Source of the DNA: Mesostigma viride
Taxonomy: Eukaryota > Streptophyta > Mesostigmatophyceae > Mesostigmatales > Mesostigmataceae
Direction of reading: 5' to 3'
Length of the DNA stretch: 22,500 nucleotides
Assembly (NCBI GenBank): GCA_009746045.1
Contig: RPFO01000127.1
Span: 1,264,038 to 1,286,537 of the forward strand
In this document: positions 1-22,362 of the stretch, in pieces
Numbering within the stretch: the stretch's first letter is position 1
How the letters are laid out: every line of letters begins with the position of its first letter
Made by a program: the position numbers and the translations under genes
The notes under the pieces: generated by a model
Seen by the model: the letters and a program-made list of their open reading frames with translations, nothing else
Databases searched by the model: none
Told to the model about the DNA's origin: nothing

Positions 1-415
1 CTTCACGGCTAAATGGCTGCTGCCGCTGCCACCCTTTTCAGTGTCAGTGATGGGCCCTTGCTGTTGCCATGGCTATGTGCCATCACTATGTGGTTGTCCA
101 TTGCGCCCCTGACTCTGCTGACGTCTCCATGGATTAAGTGGCTGCACCAGGTAGGGGGTGGCTCGCGAAGCTATGACTGTACAGCGCATTATGTCCCGTG
201 GCACACATTCAGTTATCTATGAATCTTGTAGTTGCGTCCTACATTGCACTCTCGTGATGCCTTTCCCCACCTGACCGCTGCGGTCTGATCAGCCACCCAT
301 TTTCCTGATTGGCCGCCCGATTTTCTGATCAGCCACTCAATTTTCTTTTTTTTTGCCCGTTTTGCTTTCCGCCCGCCCCCAACATCCCCCCCCAACCATC
401 CCGGGCCATTCGCAG
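1..415 (+). other. Probable GMPPB intron, 3' end
   Basis: I found no GMPP exon here: the expected VEKP-containing segment is absent in all plus frames. The stretch ends in a pyrimidine-rich tract (about 338-414) before the acceptor at 415/416. The 69-residue ORF at 13-222 has no recognisable features. The intronic reading rests on the missing N-terminal domain. Confidence 0.6.
286..345 (+). repeat. Three 20-bp tandem units near a 3' splice site
   Basis: Three contiguous 20-bp units begin TGATCAGCCAC, TGATTGGCCGC and TGATCAGCCAC and end in TTTTC or TTTCC (286-305, 306-325, 326-345). They lie 70 nt upstream of the GMPPB acceptor and run into its polypyrimidine tract. Confidence 0.85.
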
Positions 416-670
416 GCAAGGAGTCGCCAGCGGAGACGCCCGATCCACCCAAGTCCTCCCCCTTGAGGGAGGCGCCTGCGGGCAGCCCCAACGATGGGGT
501 AGTCAGCCCCCACGTGGCCCACCTGCAGACGATGGGCGCGGCAGGGATCTATCTGTTCGAGCCGAGCGTGCTGAGCCACGTGGGGCCTGCAGGGGCGCGG
601 CTGTCCCTGGAGGAGGACGTGCTGCCACAGCTGGCGGCGGCGGGGGAGCTGTTTGCGACGCCGTTGACAA
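416..670 (+). CDS. GMPPB: GMPPB exon, end of the catalytic domain
   Basis: The acceptor is gccattcgcag|GC after a C-rich tract, so the exon enters with two bases of a split codon. It encodes KESPAETPDPPK, a linker, then MGAAGIYLFEP, SLEEDVLPQL and ELFATPLT. It ends ACA A|gtgggttg in phase 1. Reading on into the intron meets TGA at 691-693, so intron retention would truncate the protein. Confidence 0.88.
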
Positions 671-2582
671 GTGGGTTGATGCATGGGGGGTGATGGAAGA
701 GAGGCACTGTTGACAGGTATACGTGGACAAGTGGGTTGATGCATGGGGGGTGATGGAAGAGGCGCACTGTTGACAGGTATACGTGGACAAGTGGGTTGAT
801 GCATGGGGGGTGATGGAAGAGGCGCACTGTTGACAGGTATACGTGGACAAGTGGGTTGATGCATGGGGGGTGATGGAAGAGGCGCACTGTTGACAGGTAT
901 ACGTGGACAAGTGGGTTGATGCATGGGGGGTGATGGAAGAGGCGCACTGTTGACAGGTATACGTGGACAAGTGGGTTGATGCATGGGGGGTGATGGAAGA
1001 GGCGCACTGTTGACAGGTATACGTGGACAAGTGGGTTGATGCATGGGGGGTGATGGAAGAGAGGCACTGTTGACAGGTATACGTGGACAAGTGGGTTGAT
1101 GCATGGGGGGTGATGGAAGAGAGGCACTGTTGACAGGTATACGTGGACAAGTGGGTTGATGCATGGGGGGTGATGGAAGAGAGGCACTGTTGACAGGTAT
1201 ACGTGGACAAGTGGGTTGATGCATGGGGGGTGATGGAAGAGAGGCACTGTTGACAGGTATACGTGGACAAGTGGGTTGATGCATGGGGGGTGATGGAAGA
1301 GAGGCACTGTTGACAGGTACACGTGGACAAGTAGGGTGTGGTAGTAGAGGGTTTGTAGCCAGGTGGGAGAAAGAGAGAAGGCTGATGCGCCGTGAAGGGT
1401 GCTGAGGTGAATGGGGGGTAGCATTGCGATTAGAAGAGGCATCATCGAATGAGGAGGTGGATTGAGGGTGGTGGAAGAGGGTGGCAGTCGATGAGTAGGT
1501 GGAGGGGGGATATCAGTAGAAGGCTTGTGGCCGGGCAGCAGAAAAAAGATTGGTAGATGCTGATTAGTAGGACGTCCAGGGTGGAGGCATGCCTGGAATG
1601 ACGTGGTTGTGGGTAGTCGAGGTCTGAGCTGGCGGCATATCACTATGCACCATACTAAGTGTCTATGCAGTGCACTGCATTCAAGGTCAGTTTGTAGCGC
1701 GGCCACGCTAACGCTCGTGTGCTGCACATGTTTGATGCTAGTTACCGACGACATTGTCTAGTTTGCCAGAGATATCTGATTTTCTGTATACCGCTGTCTA
1801 CGCGGGTGTGTATACGTTGGTGTTACCCTTTCTGGTTTGATGTTTGTGTCGACATTGGGTGAAAGAGTCTTACGACTTACATTACGACGCGGTGTACCTG
1901 GCTGATGTATCCACCATGCACCTCGCGGAAACCTGCATGTCACTGAAAGCTCCTTCACTATATAGTATCGCTCTTTCACGATAGAGTTCATGCCCCTCAG
2001 TGGTCTCACTAAACCATGGCTGCATTTCACGCCTCCGATACATGTGCATGGGCCCTTGACACCATGCATGCAGGCGGGTGCTTCTGGTCCGACATGTCCG
2101 GCGGGCCAGTCGAGTACCTGGCAGGCCTCGCAGGCTACCTGGCATCCAAGAACAGGCCGCTGCTCACCACCGGCCCAGATGCCACCATCCCCGAACCCAT
2201 CCCGTCAAAACCGTCCGCCCCGATCGACTCCGGCAAGGGCTACTCCATTGTCGGGAACGTATGCGTGGATAACTCCGCGGCCATCGGCCGTGGTTGCGTG
2301 ATCGGGCCGGATGTCTCGATCGGTCCGCGTTGCATCATTGGGGACGGCGTCCGCCTGTCTCGCTGCGCGATCATGGAGGGCGCGCGCGTAGGCACCAGCG
2401 CGATCGTGAAGGACTCAATTGTCGGCTGGGGGTGCCGCGTGGGGCGGTGGGCGCGCGTGGAGAGCACGGCGGTGCTGGGGGAGGATGTCGTGCTGGCGGA
2501 TGAGGTCATGCTGAACGGCGCAGTGGTGTGCCCGTTCAAGGAGATCAAGCAGAGCATTCGCACGCCGCAGATCGTGCTCTAG
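416..2582 (+). CDS. GMPPB: Mannose-1-phosphate guanylyltransferase, GMPPB/VTC1 type, 3' part (join 416-670, 2074-2582)
   Basis: The enzyme makes GDP-mannose from GTP and mannose-1-phosphate in the cytosol, feeding glycosylation, cell-wall mannans and, in plants and algae, ascorbate. The joined exons give 253 residues. They hold the end of the nucleotidyltransferase domain (AGIYLFEPSVL at about 42-52, RLSLEEDVLPQLA at 61-73, FWSDM near 88) and the left-handed beta-helix of hexapeptide repeats (IGPDVSIGPRCIIGDGVRLS, then SIVGWG and VGRWARVE). The C-terminus, FKEIKQSIRTPQIVL, matches the HKEIKSSIxxPEIVM ending of GMPPB rather than GMPPA. The splice joins ACAA|gtgggt to catgcag|GC and restores Ser. 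The GTP-binding N-terminus lies upstream of the window. Oddities: a Pro/Ser-rich linker of about 30 residues before AGIY, and SGGP where GMPPB has GQP. The family call is firm; the host's use of the product is inference. Confidence 0.93.
671..1330 (+). repeat. 60-bp minisatellite, 11 copies, carrying the 5' splice site
   Basis: Eleven exact-period 60-bp units contain GACAAGTGGGTTGATGCATG and end in TTGACAGGTATACG. Two subtypes differ at one site (gagaggcac against gaggcgcac), arranged one a-type, five b-type, five a-type, which points to recent block expansion. Each unit repeats the ACAA|gtgggttg junction used at 670/671 and adds a second possible donor, ACAG|gtatac. The last copy decays to acaagtaggg at 1327-1336. 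Because the period is divisible by three, long spurious ORFs appear on both strands. Confidence 0.97.
671..2073 (+). other. GMPPB intron with GT-AG borders
   Basis: The 1403-bp intron starts gtgggttg and ends catgcag. The first 660 bases are a 60-bp tandem array. The rest (1331-2073) is single-copy sequence with no motif I recognise apart from common ATG-rich stretches. Confidence 0.88.
2074..2582 (+). CDS. GMPPB: GMPPB terminal exon, beta-helix domain
   Basis: The acceptor catgcag|GC at 2071-2073 is the only AG between the in-frame stop at 2010-2012 and the conserved FWSDM, so the exon start is well constrained. It encodes 168 residues: the FWSDMSGGPVEYLAGL helix, a Pro/Ser linker (about IPEPIPSKPSAPID), and the hexapeptide-repeat C-domain. 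It ends at TAG 2580-2582. Confidence 0.93.
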
Positions 2583-2800
2583 GGCTCTCGATCGTGCTCT
2601 GGTGCCCTAGTGTGCTTGCACTTTAGCGCACTCTAGTGCTCCAGCCGGGCTCTAGTGCTCTAGGACGCTCTAGGGCTCTACAGTACGCTCTACAGTGCTT
2701 TTACGCATCAGATATGGCTCTGATTCGCTAGTCGCTATTGCTCTGGTACTCCAGGTCTCTTTATATGGCTCTGGTGCTCTAGTGCGATTAGAGCAGCCCC
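2571..2800 (+). repeat. Degenerate CTCTAG repeats starting at the GMPPB stop codon
   Basis: ATCGTGCTCT, the end of the coding sequence, recurs exactly at 2591-2600. It is followed by many variants of GCTCTAGTG, GCTCTAGGG and GCTCTACAG across the presumed 3' UTR to about 2800. The stop-codon segment looks like the seed of the repeat. Confidence 0.8.
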
Positions 2801-5083
2801 GTGGAATGTCTGTAGCCTTGGGACTTGTAGCAACTGGCAAGCAAGTGGCAAGCACCCATCGTCTCCTTATCCACATGGTCTGACCCAAGTCGGTGAAAGG
2901 TCGGAGCAACGAGGCATCCATGCATGGTATTCATGCGCAGGCATGCGCAGGCATTGCCTGGACAGTTGTCAGGCAGTGCATGGTGAGAACTGAGAGAAGC
3001 GGTTCATGTGCGCCGATGCCTGCTGGATGAGCCCTGGGTGAGGCATGCTGGTTGAAGTGTGCACTGTGTGGTGTGTGCAGTGAAGGCTTAGTCACATTGG
3101 GTACCATTCGTCACACATGATGAAGAAGTCCTGAGACATGAGCTAAAGAGTAACCTAGTTGGTAGGGAAGTTGAATGCATGTGGGTGCAATTGCAGGAAA
3201 GGCGATGGCTTCCATGCATGGTTCGGTCCTCCCGAGGAGTTGCTATAAAAGTCTTCCGGCCAAGTGCCAACCCAATGGTAGTGGTCTTAATTCACTCAGA
3301 TAATATTTATAAATATTTAATGGAAGCCTTCAGATCTGATGATGATTGAGTATAATTTGAGTGCGTGTACCGTGATGGTCAATCTAATCACTTAATTGTG
3401 ACAAATTATTTTGCGACCTCAAAACAAAGGAAAAGCGTGCGAGGCTAAACTATTTCAACGCGTACGGTAATTGCGATGCGGCGTTTTCTGAGTAAAATCA
3501 AATGAAATTAGTACAAAATCTAGTACACAAGTACAGTGGCATGTTTGAGAGCTAAAATAAGGCACATTAATAGAAGCTTGCCATGTCGATTGATCATTTG
3601 CATATTGTGTTTGTCGCAATGTGACTTTGACCACTAGTTACAGTAATCTGCAGTGGTTCTGCTGAATGGTCGGATTATTAGTCCTTTAGATCGGGGATCG
3701 ACACAAGACTAATTAATTCCTTCATTCATTAGTCTTTTGGATCTCATGAGAAGGATATGGACCAAACTTTTGTACAGCAAAGAACATTTGGTATAGTTAC
3801 TTGTTATTATAAACCCTAGTCCCTAGCTAGAGTTTCAGGCTTTCAATCAATGGATTGAAGTAGATGTACTACGTCTGCCGGGTCTCGTGATTTAAGATGT
3901 GGCTAGAAACCCATATTTGCTGGAAATACGACTAGTGGAACTACACAGAAGTGCTTATAAGCAATATTCTGACCTCACTGGTTGTCACCCGCGTGACGCC
4001 CAACGGTCCCCTGTGATGGCCGAGCTGACCATGACACATGTGTGCCCTTAGTTCAGCTTGACAGCGTCATTTGCAACAACAAAAAATACAAATACTCTAG
4101 CTCTAGACATCAAATATTGGTGCGATCATGCAGCCGCCACGCATGCATTATAATATTATGTACGTCGAATCAGTTACCGCCTACGGGAAGCATTACGCAA
4201 AGTAAAAAGAGTATGCTTGCCTTGATGCAGGAGGCCGCCAATTTCAATCTCACTTCAACGCATATTTGGCAAGTAATGTCAAGCTGGCTCATGCGACGCC
4301 GCGGATCGAATATGATTGCCTCGCAGTGCAGTGTACGTAAGATGCTTTCTTAATATTAATTTCACGTTCTAAATTAAGGCTAATTTGTTGTATCTGCCTA
4401 GAGGTTTAGAAAACTAAGCACAAGAGGAAAGTGAATCGATGAATTGCCTTTGCCAGCTGCTACATGCTGCAGTCATGCTGCCGGCATATGACGCTTCGCG
4501 GATATTAATGTAATTGCGACAAAACTGACCCGCATGCTTCGCAATTTATACCCTGATATTTCTCGCACAATTCCTCGAACATACATGGTTCTCCTTCATA
4601 CAGAACGTTCTTCCTATTCCCTCGGCAACCGGGACTTGGAAAACTTAAACCCTGAAAAAAACGCAAATGATTGCCCGCTCGGGCTCGGTTTTCGGCCACC
4701 CGCTGCAGGCTGGCCAGCCTGGCCTGCATTTTACCTACCTACTCGTGACGGCGTCTCATGAATTGTGACAACCTGGAAAACGTTTGGGATTTGGGACATT
4801 CGATTGCAACGTCACCGACACGGCTGCCGCCCGCACCAACAGGCAGTGGGGCCCGAGGCGGCCGCCAGCAAACACTAGCGGTCCGCCGTGCCCGGGAGCT
4901 GAGGATGACGCATGCCTGAAGAGATTGCTCGAAAAGAATTGGCGGGAACCTGTGCGAGTTGGCGTGCTCCTGTACAATCGGCGGGATCCTGTGGTTTGTC
5001 GCCGTGCATGACGTTAGTGCGACCGATAACAAGACCCGCGTGCGGTCGCCTCGCCACACCGTTTGCGTCATTCGCTCTGCACC
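2801..5083. other. Intergenic spacer without a recognisable gene
   Basis: No ORF here resembles a known protein. 2801-3240 is rich in TGCATGC-like words. A TATAAAAG sits at 3244-3251 with no gene after it. 3300-4500 is AT-rich and stop-dense. 4500-5083 turns GC-richer towards the NTF2-like gene and should contain its promoter and 5' UTR, but I cannot name the elements. Confidence 0.6.
3706..3735. repeat. Short inverted repeat
   Basis: AGACTAAT at 3706-3713 is inverted as ATTAGTCT at 3728-3735. The flanks also carry a direct repeat of the form ATTAGTC(C/T)TTT(A/G)GATC, near 3677 and 3728. Chance occurrence in AT-rich DNA is possible. Confidence 0.4.
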
Positions 5084-5182
5084 ATGTGCGCACTCGTCGC
5101 GAGCACCTCGTCCACATTTTGCCCCTCCGTTTTCCAGTCAAAAGGCTTTGCCCGCGCGGCGACCTCCGGGTACAAATTTAAA

Positions 5183-5329
5183 ATGTCGGCCAGCTTCGAT
5201 AAGATTGAATTAACCAAGGTGTACTTCAAGCGACGGCTGTCCGGGGATAATGCGGGGGTGTTGGAGCTCGTCGCGGATAACGTCACGCTAGAAAGCTCCC
5301 GAGATGGAAAATATGTTGGAAAGGATGAG
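5183..5329 (+). CDS. NTF2-like gene, exon 1
   Basis: 49 codons from ATG (context AAAATGTCG) to KDE before gtacgtag. An upstream in-frame ATG at 5084 would extend the exon by 99 nt without a stop. Confidence 0.7.
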
Positions 5330-6502
5330 GTACGTAGTGTGAACGATTTTTTTTTCTGGAAGGACTGCCGTCGTGTATTTCGATGCGTTTTCATGAGAAC
5401 CGGGCAGTTCAGGTGTTGTGCCTGTGTATGTGGATATTTTCTTATTGCGCAGTGTCACCAAACCGGAACTAAGCTACGCGCGCGCACAGATGGCAATGCC
5501 CCACTAGGATTCCGTGCTGTAAGGGATTTAATAGCGTGATTTTCTATTCGCGTCATTTTGCTATGCTTCACATCGCACCGTTTCGTGGTGGAAGGGGGAA
5601 ATTTCCCTTGCACGTGGATTTTCTACTAGAAAAAAAAAAGAATAAATAACCTATTAATTAAAGGAGAAGTTCGCAGCGTACTATAGGGTTTGCACAAGGA
5701 AATTACCATTACCGTCTTTTTGCTCTCTCCCAGTTCTTTGCGTTCTGACAGTCATACATGGCATATTGTCTTATCAATGTTCAACGGTCTTATCTGGGCA
5801 GACCCACCCAAGATACATGCGTGGCCCTGATAATGCAGATAATGCAGCAGCTCGACTGATGGGGCCAGAAATGCATTAGCGTGGAAGTAAACAGTCACAT
5901 GAAGTCTGCTGTTTATCCTTTAAGACTCTTTGAAGTCGGAAGCAAAATTCTTTTTGTGCATGAACAAGCCAAAAGGTTCTATGTTCGATTCCTTGCTGGT
6001 AGCTTCTAGGCTTTCTTACTTTCTGTGTTCTGCGGAATCTCAGATTTGGGCAGCTAGCGTTTTCAGGTTTGCTGCTTTCTGACGACGATGAACAAGCCCG
6101 TTGGTGCCAATCTCGCCTCCCATGAGATAGCCCGTTCGTTGTTACATGTTCCAGAATTCCTTTTCTGTATTTGCCAAGTTGGTGGTCCCTAGTGTCACGG
6201 ACCTTAATATATTCATTGCTGACAACATTATGGCAGGGCCTCTCTTGCATTCATACCCTGGTCTTGTGGGTGCCCTTGGTTTGTGCTCGACTTGTGTGCT
6301 GCACTTCTTGAACCAGATGGCCAAGTACTTGGAGAAGGTGAAGCCGACCGGCCAATGGGGGGACCCTGCGGATGATGGGGAGAACAAGACGGTTGTCAAG
6401 GGCCACGTAAAGCTGCTCTTCGTCCCCATCGGCGTGATTAGCCACTTCCAGTTCAACCCAGCCGACGGCAAGATTGTCGACATCAAGATTGGGCGGCAAT
6501 AA
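5183..6502 (+). CDS. NTF2/SnoaL-like small protein (join 5183-5329, 6317-6502)
   Basis: The spliced product has 110 residues. Its pattern fits the NTF2-like cone fold: an N-terminal helix (FDKIELTKVYFKRRL), LVADNVTLESSRDG, the YVGKDE turn, helix MAKYLEKVKPTG, then strands KTVVKGHVKLLFVPIGV and ISHFQFNPADGKIVDIKIG. The length is typical for stand-alone SnoaL/NTF2-like proteins. The family includes enzymes, binding proteins and adaptors, and no catalytic set is visible, so no function is assigned. The start at 5183 gives the natural fold boundary. An in-frame ATG at 5084 with ACCATG context would add 33 Ser/Ala/Thr-rich residues with no acidic residue, resembling an organelle transit peptide. 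Both junctions are in phase 0 (GATGAG|gtacgt, gaaccag|ATG). It converges on PEX5. Confidence 0.72.
5330..6316 (+). other. Intron of the NTF2-like gene
   Basis: 987-bp GT-AG intron (gtacgtag to cttgaaccag). It has no tandem array, unlike the GMPPB and PEX5 introns. Read-through stops after the 5539 codon. Confidence 0.75.
6317..6502 (+). CDS. NTF2-like gene, terminal exon
   Basis: 61 codons and TAA. GC-rich codon use contrasts with the AT-rich intron. It begins MAKYLEKVK directly after cttcttgaaccag and ends DIKIGRQ. Confidence 0.78.
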   Translation: MAKYLEKVKPTGQWGDPADDGENKTVVKGHVKLLFVPIGVISHFQFNPADGKIVDIKIGRQ

Positions 6503-6683
6503 ACTTGCTGACACCTTTTCCTAGGTCTTTTCTTCCATGAAGAGGCCCGGGATAAAGTTCTTACGCGCGTCCCTGTAATTGGAGCAGCAGCCAAGAATTT
6601 CCGCATATTTGCTGCATCATGGAAGTGACGCTTTTTACCAGTAATCGAAAGCCTTGACAAGAGAATAGCTCTCCCCTTCTTCA

Positions 6684-6730
6684 ATAAATATTTATTCTAG
6701 CTGTGTTTGGACCATGTGTTAATAAAAGAT
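6684..6730 (+). terminator. Probable polyadenylation signals of the NTF2-like gene
   Basis: Two AATAAA hexamers lie 180-220 nt after the stop, at about 6684 and 6721. The first is inside the perfect 14-bp palindrome AATAAATATTTATT, so it also reads as a signal on the opposite strand. Confidence 0.55.
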
Positions 6731-7111
6731 TTTGGGATAAAGCGATCTTGGTGACTAATAAGTGAGCTGCATGAAGATGCTACCTCACTCCGGTCATTGA
6801 ACCACTGGTGCCTATATTGACTGAAATACCCTCCCAAACTCTACCTTGAAGTATAGATGGGTGGCCCGCATGCCTTTCTGGGCGGACCTGCGGGGTGGAG
6901 GTGTGGGCGCTGGCGCAGGAGATGGAGTCTCGGCTCGACGGAGCCGTTGATCCCCACGATGTTACACTGGGCGCTCATGCCCGAGCAGCCTCGATCTTGG
7001 CTTATCTGTGATTTGAAGGCAGATGACTCGTCACGGACAATGGTAGGAGGTTATGAAGGATACCGACCCCCAGTCAGTGGGGGTAACACTCGTCACCAAA
7101 TTCAGTAAAAC

Positions 7112-7147
7112 ATGTAGTGATCATGTAGTGATCAGAATGTAGTGATC
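7112..7147 (+). repeat. ATGTAGTGATC, three copies
   Basis: An 11-bp word occurs at 7112-7122, 7123-7133 and 7137-7147. Function unknown. Confidence 0.85.
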
Positions 7148-7190
7148 GAATCAGGACGTGGCGCCCGCCACGGCCTGCATGCATGCCACT

Positions 7191-7439
7191 TAATTTAATT
7201 AATTAATAAGCACGTGACTGCGTCACGTGGGTGCCAATACAGAGTTAAGGAACCTTCAACCCTATATACACAGCGAGAAGGTGGGCCGGCGCCCTAGCTT
7301 CTCTCACTCGCATGCCAAGTGCTAGAGGCTAGATAGACACCCTCCCATTCTGCATATATCTAGTTTCATGTCATTTCAGACTAGCTTATTAACACAAGTG
7401 AGACAACTATGCTACTCATTATGCTCACGTGACGCAGTC
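7191..7439. repeat. CACGTGAC hairpin and distal inverted copy, MITE-like
   Basis: 7211-7229 is a perfect hairpin (CACGTGAC, TGC loop, GTCACGTG) after an AATT run. Its right half, GACTGCGTCACGTG (7216-7229), is inverted at 7426-7439. The segment TTAATTAA..ATAAGCACGTG recurs directly at about 7801-7832. Together these look like ends of a small non-autonomous DNA element; no transposase is present. Confidence 0.45.
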
Positions 7440-7656
7440 TACACATGTAAATGCCTTTCTGCGCTAGTCTGAGAGGAAAGGCACGACCGCGGAAGCCGCA
7501 CGCATGGCTGTCTGTAGGAAAACCTGCATGGGCCGGGAGGACGGCGAACATGAAGGGGCCTGCCCAACATGCGCCAATGTACATGCGCATATGCAGCTAA
7601 GCGCTGTACGTTGAGCAACGTACTCCGTGGCATGCCTTTGCGCATGACACGCAAGT

Positions 7657-7684
7657 ACTTACTTACTTACTTACTTACTTACTT
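7657..7684 (+). repeat. (ACTT)7 microsatellite
   Basis: Seven uninterrupted ACTT units in intergenic DNA. Confidence 0.95.
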
Positions 7685-8241
7685 GAGCGACGTATACCTT
7701 GAGACGTGCCGATTCCCTACCGGAGGAGGCCTGCGTGAGGGCGCCTCCACTACCTGCATGATGCCAAGCCAACAATTGCAGCGCATACTGCATCTTTAAA
7801 TTAAATTAATTAATTAATTAAATAAGCACGTGCTCGCATTGCCGGGAGTCACGGAGCACCAGAGCTAGTGCTTTGAATACCTGAGTGTCCACAACGGGCC
7901 GGGGCGCAGAGCCCCCCCTTCCCTCATGCCATGCACAGGCATGCCACGTACAAGGTACGACTGAGCACGTGCTCAATCGGACCCATCATCTTTAATATTT
8001 AACCATATCGACTTGCATGAGAGTCCTAGCTAGGTGCCACCCATGTGTCTGCCACTAGCTTGGTCCCAACGGAATGTGGGGGATGTCCCAATTCCAGCAT
8101 TGGCTGTGACTGGACCGCCCCACGTACACGAGGACGATGGAGGTACGTGACGGCCAGGCGCTGAGCCAATTACCAGAATCTTAATTCCCACTTCAAAATA
8201 ACGAGTGGGCATGCATCCTGGAATCATTGTCTCACTTATTA

Positions 8242-8329
8242 CAAATACTAATGCCCACTGACTATATAGTTGTAAATTAATTAATTAACAAATATAGTTA
8301 GTGGGCATGGCCGGGCCCATCAGTATTTG
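8242..8329. repeat. Imperfect 88-bp inverted repeat
   Basis: CAAATACTAATG with ATGCCCACTGACTATA on the left is answered by ATATAGTTAGTGGGCAT and CATCAGTATTTG on the right, around a loop of AATT repeats. It would fold as a long hairpin with one asymmetric bulge. It is either a MITE relic or an RNA hairpin in the distal PEX5 3' region. Confidence 0.6.
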
Positions 8330-8614
8330 AACCAAGGCTATTCCTCCAGCGATATTTTGGTTACATGATCTTTGCCCCCAGGTGTCTTTGCTACCCTTCA
8401 GAGTGGGTGAGTTCTTTTCAGTTGAACGCGCAAGAGCGTCCAACGACGAGTCACATGTCAAGGAGACAACCAGCGCAGGCCAGAAATCGGGAGAATCATA
8501 TGCACATGTGCAATCCAGCTACTCTCACTTGAGCATCCAGATGCGAAGTATACAATTGGTCAGATGCCTCCTTGAAAAACAGGATCAGGCAAAGCGCAAG
8601 ACCCTTTTGGCAGT

Positions 8615-22178
<13,564 letters not shown>

Positions 22179-22326
22179 CTGCAATATCAAGTCGAGGCGC
22201 AAAACAACACGAATGGAGTCTTTCCTCCATTAGAGCGGGGGGGAGATGAAAGGACGAATATTGTGTCCAATGCTTGCAGCGCGAGGCTACCGCATCATGC
22301 AGTGGGACCTTACAACACTTACCGCA

Positions 22327-22362
22327 ATCTGGGGTGATGCTGACGGCCCTCCGTAGCTCTAC
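22327..22362 (-). CDS. PEX5: Candidate further PEX5 exon (36 nt)
   Basis: On the minus strand a T-rich tract ending cttgtgtag precedes 36 nt that end GATTGCG|gtaagtg, a consensus donor. The phase fits the 22178 exon, giving LRRAVSITPDC before AAPSGSW. No family similarity supports it, so it may be non-coding. The true start codon was not found. Confidence 0.35.

Larger units (their letters stand above)
6731..8614. other. Convergent intergenic spacer
   Basis: No gene is recognisable between the 3' ends of the NTF2-like gene and PEX5. It holds an ATGTAGTGATC triplication, CACGTG palindromes, AATT runs, an ACTT microsatellite and an imperfect hairpin, listed separately. The PEX5 3' UTR should lie just below 8615; I saw no AATAAA for it. 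Confidence 0.6.

Noticed and set aside
671-1330. CRISPR array
   Set aside because: Units are contiguous with no unique spacers, no cas genes are present, and the context is eukaryotic. The same applies to the 40-bp and 47-bp arrays.
337-1754. Minus-strand ORFs of 275-401 residues with 20-residue repeats
   Set aside because: They are the reverse of the 60-bp intronic array and run antisense to a clear GMPPB exon.
3244-3251. TATAAAAG as a promoter
   Set aside because: No gene or plausible first exon follows within the next 1.8 kb; kept only as a note in the spacer.
5965-5990. tRNA T-arm (GTTCGATTCC)
   Set aside because: No T-stem pairing, no D-arm or acceptor stem around it.
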